Positions 17,852 through 25,168 of a stretch of 64,000 nucleotides of DNA are shown here, piece by piece. The notes under the pieces are model-generated. The model was not told where the DNA came from and did no database searches. It was given only the letters and a program-made list of their open reading frames with translations. The stretch's first letter is position 1, and each line of letters starts with the position of its first letter. Source of the DNA: Enterovibrio calviensis DSM 14347 (GTDB lineage Bacteria > Pseudomonadota > Gammaproteobacteria > Enterobacterales > Vibrionaceae); NCBI RefSeq assembly GCF_000621165.1, contig NZ_JHZA01000001.1, positions 744,001 to 808,000 of the forward strand, given 5' to 3'. Both the position numbers and the translations under genes were made by a program.

Positions 17852-19564
17852 ATGAATACAAATTCTGCCTTGGAAGCGACAACAGCACTGCGGGATCCTT
17901 CGATTGTGATGGATCCCCTTCGACTCGGGGCAATGCACCAAACACGCATCAGTTTTGTGCGTTCGCTACTTCGAAAAATGGCTAACGAAGAATGGACACT
18001 CTCGACAAAGCGATGGGATCTTGAGTCTGACGGTTTGGGCACGGCGATCTACGAATTGACGACCCCGACGCATACGTATCAACTTGTCGTATTTTGTGAT
18101 GCGATTGAGGATGAAGAGCGAAACGATCGTGTCATAGCCGAAAAATGGGATGTGACGTTTGCCTTGATCAAAGGCCGCGTTAGTCAAAAAGGACTCGATC
18201 AATTGAGACAGAATGTGCCACTGCAAGAGGCGGGGCGTAACTCCCCGAAAGTATTGGTACTTTCCCGAGCAAATAAAAGCGTTCGGGTGTTTGATTCGTT
18301 GATATCGTCGCTCTCGAAAGGTGTTCAACCGGATCCAATAGAGATCGCAAAGGTTGGCTACATCCTGCGTACCACGGCGGTATATGGCAATGGTAAATTT
18401 GGCATTGCCGACTTTGAAACCTTACAAGACAATGCCGACTTCAACCTGTCTTTCAGTGCGCAGATGTGTGCAGTCTATTTGCTGCGCCAGTTCAGCTTGG
18501 ACTGGGTACATTTCATTGCGGCGCAGCAAGGTGGCGACACAGCAGTGACACTAACACCCGCCTTACAACGCTACATTGGCATTGGTAACGCCACAGGTTT
18601 GGGGATGGCACCGTTTTTGATCACCCATCCTCGTGTGGTTGCTCAATGGATCACGCAACGCGAAATTGGGTTTGCAAGCATACTGGCTTTGGCTGTCGAC
18701 CTTGAGCGATTGCATGGGGTTTGCCAACTGCTCGATAAAGCGAAGATCCATTTGTGCCAAGTTACAACGATTAATGATCAGCAAAGAACGCTCAACCAGC
18801 ACAGCGTGTCTGAGCTGAATGATCTTATTCTACGTGTTCAAGATAACGCCGAAAGTGTGGCTCGTTGGGCTGAAGTGTACGCACTGTGTGCTGAGTGCAG
18901 CTTTGAAACGCAAGAGATATTTTTTAGTTGTATTATAGAGTTACACCCTGAACAGGTGGATGTGCTGGTTGATGATATGAATTGCGATCCGAGCCTTTCG
19001 CTCACACCGGGCGTGACTGTTAGCGAGATGATGTCGTTAATTGAAACGCGTTATCAGTGGGCGATCAATATCGATTTTTCAGCGCCTGATAACCAGTATT
19101 GGTTTTGGTATCGCTCCGTAGACAAAGAAGAACCACGACTCGCTGTGCGCGGAGATGAACCTGGCGAGGAAAACGAATTGGCGTTGGACATTGCTCGTCA
19201 AGTATCGAGACTCTATAGCTCGCTACAAGATAGCGATGGAAACGGGTCGCTCGCTCAGTTTTTGCTGATTCATCCAAAACTCAGAACCATTGCTCGACGC
19301 GTATGGACCATGGGCAATGTGCCAATGGGAGATATTCAGATCAACGCGCTAGCGCACGATATGCTGCCTATTCACCTTCTTAGGTGCAAACTTTCGATGT
19401 TTGGGGCAACCAAGTTCGACCCTCGTTCTGATCGCTGGGTGCGTGTCACGCTGTTCCAAGGTGCGCCGTTGTTTGCTGATTTGGCGTCTGATCATGAAGA
19501 AGAGAGCTGGCTGTTCCCTTTGCTACCCAACACGGTAGCGAGTAACGAGGAGCGCAGCCAATGA
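17852..19564 (+). CDS. Conserved-looking protein of unknown function (570 aa)
   Basis: 570 residues from the ATG at 17852 (AGGTAAAG upstream; an in-frame TTG at 17834 is less likely). The protein is soluble, with no signal peptide or clear membrane segment. Notable segments are RISFVRSLLRKMANEEW, YQLVVFCDAIEDEERNDRVI and NDQYWFWYRSVDKEEPRLAV-like aromatic stretches in the second half. I cannot assign a domain. Its stop overlaps the next start (ATGA), so the two products are made together and may form a complex. Position after a RidA/ALDH/M19-like/BCCT set suggests an enzyme or accessory subunit in the same catabolic route. Confidence 0.7.
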   Translation: MNTNSALEATTALRDPSIVMDPLRLGAMHQTRISFVRSLLRKMANEEWTLSTKRWDLESDGLGTAIYELTTPTHTYQLVVFCDAIEDEERNDRVIAEKWDVTFALIKGRVSQKGLDQLRQNVPLQEAGRNSPKVLVLSRANKSVRVFDSLISSLSKGVQPDPIEIAKVGYILRTTAVYGNGKFGIADFETLQDNADFNLSFSAQMCAVYLLRQFSLDWVHFIAAQQGGDTAVTLTPALQRYIGIGNATGLGMAPFLITHPRVVAQWITQREIGFASILALAVDLERLHGVCQLLDKAKIHLCQVTTINDQQRTLNQHSVSELNDLILRVQDNAESVARWAEVYALCAECSFETQEIFFSCIIELHPEQVDVLVDDMNCDPSLSLTPGVTVSEMMSLIETRYQWAINIDFSAPDNQYWFWYRSVDKEEPRLAVRGDEPGEENELALDIARQVSRLYSSLQDSDGNGSLAQFLLIHPKLRTIARRVWTMGNVPMGDIQINALAHDMLPIHLLRCKLSMFGATKFDPRSDRWVRVTLFQGAPLFADLASDHEEESWLFPLLPNTVASNEERSQ

Positions 19565-20286
19565 AGGTGTCACATAACGAACTCGTGACCTTGTGTGCCA
19601 AAGCCTATGACAGCTTAAAGCGAGAGTGTGGCGAAGCGGAAAACATCGCCAACATGGTCGTTGATTTAGAAATGGCGGGCATGAATGGCGTGGCACTGTT
19701 TCTGTCCGCGTTAACCTCCATTGAACAAGAAGGGGATTACCCTGTCGCATCGGTTGTGCAGGACGGAGAGACGATCATCGTTGACTTGTCAGGCGCTAGT
19801 TTGCTGTGTCATTTTCCTGCGTTGATTGATGTTGCGGTGGAACAGTTGATTGGCAATCAGCATGTGCAGCTTCATATTCGCCATTGTCGCAATAGATGGT
19901 TCGGGTTTAGCGAGTTGCTTAAGTTGGCAGGCAAGGGCTTGTCAGTGAGGGCGCAATGGGCAAACGGCGAGTCACCTGAGTTTGTTGACTGTGTTCACAA
20001 TGCGGGATATCGCTACCCAGAGATCTATTTTGATAAACCTAAACAGCAATGGGTGAGTGAGTTACAACATCACGATTTGTTGATCGATATTCAGCTCGCG
20101 CCTTTTGACGACACGGTTTTTGACGGTGAACCAAGCATCAGCTCAGACATGCAAATTGCTGCCGAAGCGAAAGCATGGAAGAAAGGCATTAATGTCGATG
20201 AGAGCCACTGGCAGGCGCTGAAGAAGTATGTCGCTCGTGGGTTGGTGGAAAACAGTGAGCGGTCGTTGCAAGGCGCGGGTGAGTAG
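19561..20286 (+). CDS. Unknown protein, possibly DUF3726 family
   Basis: 241 residues. It starts inside the stop of the previous gene (ATGA overlap), which implies translational coupling. The N-terminal third (NELVTLCAKAYDSLKRECGE, then ANMVVDLEMAGMNGVALFL) recalls the helical entry region of Ldh2/malate-dehydrogenase-type proteins and the DUF3726 group, but I hold that loosely. Three cysteines (in SLLCHF, RHCRNR, VDCVHN) are present. No signal peptide. It is the last gene of the LysR-controlled operon and is followed by a terminator. Confidence 0.65.
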   Translation: MKVSHNELVTLCAKAYDSLKRECGEAENIANMVVDLEMAGMNGVALFLSALTSIEQEGDYPVASVVQDGETIIVDLSGASLLCHFPALIDVAVEQLIGNQHVQLHIRHCRNRWFGFSELLKLAGKGLSVRAQWANGESPEFVDCVHNAGYRYPEIYFDKPKQQWVSELQHHDLLIDIQLAPFDDTVFDGEPSISSDMQIAAEAKAWKKGINVDESHWQALKKYVARGLVENSERSLQGAGE

Positions 20287-20349
20287 TTTATTAGCTTGAT
20301 TAAAAACCACAACCACGAAGCAATCTAGCAAATAACCCGCTTAACCAAT

Positions 20350-20406
20350 AAAAAAAAAGCCCTGATTCCGAATTCATCAAATCGATGACATGGACTCAGG
20401 GCTTTC
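20350..20406. terminator. Bidirectional terminator
   Basis: Long hairpin AAAGCCCTGA...TCAGGGCTTT with an imperfect 30-base centre (GATTCC / GGACTC and CATC / GATG also pair), preceded by an A-run. It lies between the convergent catabolic operon and efpL. Confidence 0.8.
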
Positions 20407-20453
20407 TGTTTGCGCTAACTAATTATGTTGGCGCAAGAATGTGCTGCGTAGAT

Positions 20454-21026
20454 TTACGCGCGGCTCATGAACTTGTGTTCAGTGGTGTTGATGCGAATTT
20501 TGTCGCCAATACCAATGTACTCAGGAACTTGAACAGTTAGGCCAGTTGAAACGGTAGCTGGCTTAGTGCGCGCACTTGCAGAAGCACCTTTGATAGACGG
20601 TGAGGTCTCGGTGATCACCATATCAACCGTTGAAGGCAATTCAATCGCAACAGGACGACCGCTAACAGTCAGAACCTGAATACCTTTAGTCTCTTCGTTG
20701 ATGAACAGAAGTTCTTCAGCAATGGTTTCTTTGTTGAAGTGGTAAGGCGTGTAGTCTTCGCTGTCCATGAAGATGTACTCGTCACCATCGATGTATGAGA
20801 AATCTGCCGCGTGACGGCTGAAGTCTGCAAGGTTTAGCATGTCGTCAGCTTTGAAGCTTTCGTCAACTTTTGCACCTGTTGCTACATCGTAAAGACGCAT
20901 TCTGTATAGGCTTGTACCTGCACGACCAGCAGGAGTTAGCTTAGAAATGTCTTTAACCGCAAGCACTTTGCCGCCATGTTCGATAACTGCGTTTTTTTTG
21001 ATTTCACTTGCCTTTGGCATGGTCAT
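20454..21026 (-). CDS. efpL: EF-P-like elongation factor EfpL (YeiP)
   Basis: 190 residues (or 188 from the second Met, MPKASEIKK). It has the three beta-domains of EF-P, and sequence such as [20 protein letters not shown] and [20 protein letters not shown] matches YeiP/EfpL rather than canonical EF-P. At the loop tip, where EF-P carries its modified Lys or Arg, the sequence is [10 protein letters not shown], as in EfpL with an unmodified Arg. The C-terminal signature [20 protein letters not shown] is intact. It relieves ribosome stalling at proline-containing motifs. It is a single gene and an intergenic inverted-repeat element lies just upstream. Confidence 0.92.
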   Translation of the reverse strand: MTMPKASEIKKNAVIEHGGKVLAVKDISKLTPAGRAGTSLYRMRLYDVATGAKVDESFKADDMLNLADFSRHAADFSYIDGDEYIFMDSEDYTPYHFNKETIAEELLFINEETKGIQVLTVSGRPVAIELPSTVDMVITETSPSIKGASASARTKPATVSTGLTVQVPEYIGIGDKIRINTTEHKFMSRA

Positions 21027-21085
21027 TTTTCCAGTTTAGAAAATTTGGCAAGAAAATATCACGATTATGGATTTTCGCAAGTGGA

Positions 21086-21351
21086 TATACCCAAACAACC
21101 TGAAGATGCAGGATTCAGCGAGCTTTACTGACGTTATGATCAAGGCGTCCCTTTGCCGATGTAGTGAGCTCCATCAAAAAGGGACAACACCGAGCATGGC
21201 GTCAGTAAACTCGCCCGAAGGGAGGCCCTCAGAGCGTCCACTTCATCGTTAAATTCCTGTGAAATAGAATGACTATTCCTACAAGAATTTGCCTCGAATT
21301 GAACACGCTGATGGCCTCTGAAATCGAGCATCTTCAGGTTGTTTGGGTATA
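21086..21351. repeat. Intergenic inverted-repeat element, copy 2 (266 bp, longest)
   Basis: Ends TATACCCAAACAACCTGAAG and CTTCAGGTTGTTTGGGTATA are exact inverted repeats. The interior matches copy 1 through GAGCATGG, then continues with about 115 extra bases (including GCCCGAAGGGAGGC and AATAGAATGACTATTCCTAC) before rejoining at GGCCTCTGAAATCGAGC. No long reading frame is present. It is probably the fullest form of the family in this window. It lies between efpL and a Nudix gene. Confidence 0.85.
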
Positions 21352-21529
21352 TATATCAAAATACCAACCCGTGTCTTTGCCTGTGAATGAGATTAGCGAC
21401 CCGAATTTAGCTGACGTGAATGCACATATTGTCCCTTGAGGTGACGGCAAAACAACGTAGCAGAACTTGATCTGTTGATGAAAAACAGTGGACTATGGCG
21501 AACAAAGTGTTCGTGCCTATAACAACTTG

Positions 21530-22075
21530 ATGGATAAGCCTGTGATAAAGAAACTAGAAAGCCACATTGTTTACCAGAACAAATGGATGAGCGTAAGAGA
21601 AGACAAAGTAGTGCGACCAAGCGGTGCTGAGGGAATCTACGGTGTGGTAGATAAACCGGATTGCGCAGCCATTCTCGCCATCGACAATGACAGAATTCAT
21701 CTCGTACAACAATTCCGTTACACCGTTCAGCAACGTTGTTGGGAAATCCCTCAAGGGGCATGGGAATCAAACCCTGATGCGGATCACCTCGAATTAGCCA
21801 AAGGCGAATTGCGAGAGGAAACGGGCATGCAGGCAGAAAAAATGACTTATCTTGGCGCGCAGTTTGTGGCTTATGGGTTTCTTAATCAGACCTGTCACGT
21901 CTATTTAGCGACGGGATTAACTGATGTGGGTAAACAACTTGATACCGAAGAAGAAGACCTGATTTCAGCCTCTTTTGCTGTCAGCGAGTTTGAACAAATG
22001 ATCATTGACGGAAAACTGAAAGATACGGTCACTATCGCAGCTTATGGCTTGGCAAAACTTAAGCGGCTTATTTAA
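21530..22075 (+). CDS. Nudix hydrolase (ADP-ribose pyrophosphatase-like)
   Basis: 181 residues from the ATG at 21530; a GTG at 21488 would add 14. The Nudix box is recognisable at LELAKGELREETGM, but the first Arg of the REUxEExGU core is Gly (GELREETGM). The catalytic glutamates are kept, and this variant occurs in other Nudix proteins. The N-terminal part KLESHIVYQNKWMSVREDKV, with YGVVDKPDCAAIL, is typical of the ADP-ribose/nucleoside-diphosphate sugar group. It cleaves a nucleoside diphosphate linked to another moiety; the substrate is unknown. No clear Shine-Dalgarno sequence is visible, so the start is uncertain. Confidence 0.85.
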   Translation: MDKPVIKKLESHIVYQNKWMSVREDKVVRPSGAEGIYGVVDKPDCAAILAIDNDRIHLVQQFRYTVQQRCWEIPQGAWESNPDADHLELAKGELREETGMQAEKMTYLGAQFVAYGFLNQTCHVYLATGLTDVGKQLDTEEEDLISASFAVSEFEQMIIDGKLKDTVTIAAYGLAKLKRLI

Positions 22076-22434
22076 TTTATTTTTCTGATAGAAAACCTAA
22101 AAAACACAATCGATTGGATCGCAATAAATATGATGTTTATTGCGTCTATTTCATAAACTTTAGCGTCGAATAACTGTCACTCCCTCTGTCTTTTCCGTCA
22201 TATAAATGACACCTCTTGCTTTCACTCCCAGAACAATTAAAAAATAGCGAATTCATTGAGTTATAGGAGTACGAAATCCAGATTGTTGCACGTATAATGT
22301 ATGAAAAAATACACTGTAATCCAACGGCTCTTTTATATGGTCGAATGCGGAGCAGTCAATACACAATAACGCAGTAATAACACGCAATAAGAAGCTTTAG
22401 CGTAAATAAAACTGCGATCTTCTGGAAGCCCATA
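22076..22434. other. Intergenic region before TonB receptor operon
   Basis: A 359-bp gap that must hold the promoter of the receptor/YfiR/GGDEF operon. It is A+T-rich. I see no Fur box: no GATAAT-type inverted repeat is present, which argues against simple iron control. I recognise no other operator. Confidence 0.4.
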
Positions 22435-24591
22435 ATGCTTAAAGCCCGTCTGGCAGTCTCTACTGCTTGTTTAAGCCTACTCATCTCTTCGCCCGTCCTT
22501 GCTGACGATGAACTTGCCGCGCTGTTAGACATGCCTTTTGAATCGCTCAGCGATACCAAAGTTGTTTCCGCTACGCGTACAGCACTCAGCCTGTCCGATG
22601 TGCCAGCGGCTGTTCATGTTATTACGGCAAAAGAAATCCAGCGCTCAGGCGCGCGTTCCGTGGCAGATGTGCTGGTGTTAGCGCCAGGCTTGCACGTTGC
22701 GAAATACTCTAACTACGACTGGGGTATTGCCGCACGTTCGCCCAATGAGACGTTAAGCAACACCATGTTAGTGATGGTAGATGGGCGCAGTGTATTTAAC
22801 GGTATGTTCTCTGGCGTGGACTGGGATCTTATCCCTGTTAGCTTGGACAGCATCGAACGTATTGAAGTGGTGATGGGCCCTGTGGGCACTATTTGGGGCG
22901 GTAACGCTGTGAATGCTGTCGTTAACGTCATTACTTATGATGCAGAAGATGCGCCACGCAATAAAGTGTCAGCCTCTATCGGCAACTACAAATACAAGGA
23001 AGCACGGGTTCACCACGGTGGCCAAGTCACCGATAATCTTCACATGAGCGGGTACGCCGAGCTTGTCGAGCACATGCCATGGACCAGTGATGAAGATCGT
23101 GTTCAGCCAATACAGCATTTCCGCGTTCAGACTGAACGTTTTGGCGTGCGTGGTGACTATCAGAAAAATGACCGTGAAGTGTCGTTCCAGCTTGGCGGCA
23201 TTCGTTCTCGCGAAGACTACAACTGGGGTTCTTATCAACCTCACTTTTTGAACCCAGGTGTTGATGGTCCAGATTACGTCAATTATGAAACTGAAATGCT
23301 GGCGGAAGAATATTTTGCTGGCGTTAAGTTCTTACAAGAATTAGGTGATTCCAAACAATGGGAGCAGCAATTCTGGCTAACGTATAGCAGTAGCGATAGC
23401 GCGGATCGTAATGCCTATTTCACCCGTATCGATTCGGAAACGCGCTATAGCGACAATAACGTGTGGGGTGGGCAGCTAACGGTTGGTTTTGACTATCGCG
23501 TAATTGACGAATATTTCCGACCATATGAACAGAGTGAAATCTATACCTCTCCGTACGTGCGTGTGGCAGACGAATCCGGTTTCGTGAATCAAAGCGCTGC
23601 GGCGTACTTCAACTATACCTATCCACTCACTGACACTACGTCATTGATGGTGGGTAACCGTTGGCAGTATTTCAATATGGTGAGTGAGACCTTCTCTCAG
23701 CCTCAAGTACGTGTCATGCAAGAGGTGGGTGACAATCAGCGAGTGTGGGCTGGTTGGGGCCGCGCGGTCGTGACACCTGCGCGTCAAGGGCGCACCACGG
23801 ATTTCCATCAAAATGCCTATGGAAGCAACTTGGCATTTTGCGATCAAGGCACGCCACCAAACTGTATCCCGGTTGACTACCTTCAGATCGTTGAGAACCT
23901 TGGAAACGAAGATCTTCCAGTTCAGAACGTTGATACTTACGAAGTGGGTTACCGTTTCTGGCAAGGTAGCCGATTCCAGTTTAACGCTAATTTATTTTAT
24001 AGCGAAGAAGACGGTATAACGGCTTGGCAGCTGATTAACTCTCAACGCGTATTACTTATTGGAGATTCATCACCTGGAACCGTAGCAACGGTCATCGACG
24101 TCTTCCAATATGAACATATTGCGCCGCTCAGTTCTCAGACCTACGGCGGTGAGTTGAGCATGAAATGGCAGCCATCTTCAGCGGTACAGGTGAATGCAAG
24201 TTACAGCTATCGTGAAATCAAAGCTGACTGTCACGGTGCTATCTGTTCTTCGACGGACGTCCCAATACGTTCTTACGAAAATGAACCTGTGCATTTAGCC
24301 AATGCCCAAATCATGTGGGACATCACGTCACAATGGTGGGTGAGCAACGTCATTAACTATGTGCATGCTAGCAATCCTGATGACCTGCTTCAGGATGACG
24401 AATTCTACGCGTGGCCAGAAGTGTTAACGTGGGATATGGTGATCGGATGGCAAGCATCTGAACACATGCCACTGGTTACTTTGAGCGCAGAAAGCTTGTT
24501 TAACGACCAAGTGAATGAGTATCCAGAAAGTTATGCTGGATTTAATAACGGCACACAATATTGGCTAGAAGTCGATTGGCAATGGAAATAA
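22435..24591 (+). CDS. TonB-dependent outer-membrane receptor
   Basis: 718 residues. The signal peptide ends near VLA at residue 23. The mature start ELAALLDMPFESLSDTKVVS is the short lead-in typical of TonB-dependent receptors. The plug domain spans about 45-165 (VPAAVHVITAKEIQRSGARS, VVMGPVGTIWGGNAVNAVVN). The rest is a beta-barrel with aromatic-rich strands, ending in the aromatic residue pattern WLEVDWQWK expected for BAM recognition. The ligand is unknown. It is followed after 28 bp by a YfiR-like gene and then a diguanylate cyclase, so it may report or import a signal linked to c-di-GMP rather than, or besides, iron. Confidence 0.9.
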   Translation: MLKARLAVSTACLSLLISSPVLADDELAALLDMPFESLSDTKVVSATRTALSLSDVPAAVHVITAKEIQRSGARSVADVLVLAPGLHVAKYSNYDWGIAARSPNETLSNTMLVMVDGRSVFNGMFSGVDWDLIPVSLDSIERIEVVMGPVGTIWGGNAVNAVVNVITYDAEDAPRNKVSASIGNYKYKEARVHHGGQVTDNLHMSGYAELVEHMPWTSDEDRVQPIQHFRVQTERFGVRGDYQKNDREVSFQLGGIRSREDYNWGSYQPHFLNPGVDGPDYVNYETEMLAEEYFAGVKFLQELGDSKQWEQQFWLTYSSSDSADRNAYFTRIDSETRYSDNNVWGGQLTVGFDYRVIDEYFRPYEQSEIYTSPYVRVADESGFVNQSAAAYFNYTYPLTDTTSLMVGNRWQYFNMVSETFSQPQVRVMQEVGDNQRVWAGWGRAVVTPARQGRTTDFHQNAYGSNLAFCDQGTPPNCIPVDYLQIVENLGNEDLPVQNVDTYEVGYRFWQGSRFQFNANLFYSEEDGITAWQLINSQRVLLIGDSSPGTVATVIDVFQYEHIAPLSSQTYGGELSMKWQPSSAVQVNASYSYREIKADCHGAICSSTDVPIRSYENEPVHLANAQIMWDITSQWWVSNVINYVHASNPDDLLQDDEFYAWPEVLTWDMVIGWQASEHMPLVTLSAESLFNDQVNEYPESYAGFNNGTQYWLEVDWQWK

Positions 24592-24619
24592 AGACAATTT
24601 GATTGGGTTGCGCTTTTGA

Positions 24620-25168
24620 ATGATTGATTTGGCGAAACGTACTTTCTCGCGAAGAATAAGCTGGCTATTGCTGACGACAGTCATCATGGTCAGTTTAGGC
24701 GTGCGTGCGAACGAATTTCGTGATGAAGATTTGAAAGCGGTTTACTTATATCGCTTCGCATTTTTGATTGATTGGAAAACCCTTCAACCTAAATCTGGCC
24801 GCTATGAATTTTGTTCAGACAGCGACAACGAAGTCAGTCTTCGATTGAAAGACGTGATAGCGAAAAAACCAGAACAAGCGAAGTTTAATGATCTTGTACA
24901 ACGGTATGAAACCGATTTGAACTGCCACATCATTTATACCGCCGAAACCTCGACGCAACACATCACGACATTACGCACTCAATTTCCTGACGCCTTGATT
25001 GTAGGCGAGGGGAATGAGTTTACTGCTAATGGTGGTATGGCGGCTTTTGTCAAAATGAATAATCGAGTTAGACCACTGATTAACCTTGGTAACTTGCGAG
25101 GCGTTGCTTTTTCGATGCGCTCTCAATTGTTGTCAATTTCGATCATTGAAGAAGGAGATAACGCATGA
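24620..25168 (+). CDS. YfiR-family periplasmic protein
   Basis: 182 residues. A hydrophobic signal segment covers about residues 13-30 (ISWLLLTTVIMVSLGVRA). The body fits the YfiR/DUF4154 family: LKAVYLYRFAFLIDW at the start, VGEGNEFTANGGMAAFVKMN in the last third, and the closing SQLLSISII. In Pseudomonas YfiR represses the membrane diguanylate cyclase YfiN by binding its periplasmic part. Here the gene overlaps the following diguanylate cyclase gene by ATGA, which makes the same relation likely. Two Cys (EFCSD, LNCHI) may give redox sensitivity, as known for YfiR. Confidence 0.85.
   Translation: MIDLAKRTFSRRISWLLLTTVIMVSLGVRANEFRDEDLKAVYLYRFAFLIDWKTLQPKSGRYEFCSDSDNEVSLRLKDVIAKKPEQAKFNDLVQRYETDLNCHIIYTAETSTQHITTLRTQFPDALIVGEGNEFTANGGMAAFVKMNNRVRPLINLGNLRGVAFSMRSQLLSISIIEEGDNA

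Noticed and set aside
22076-22434. Fur box upstream of the TonB-dependent receptor
   Set aside because: No GATAAT-type inverted repeat is visible, unlike the clear box at 11110.
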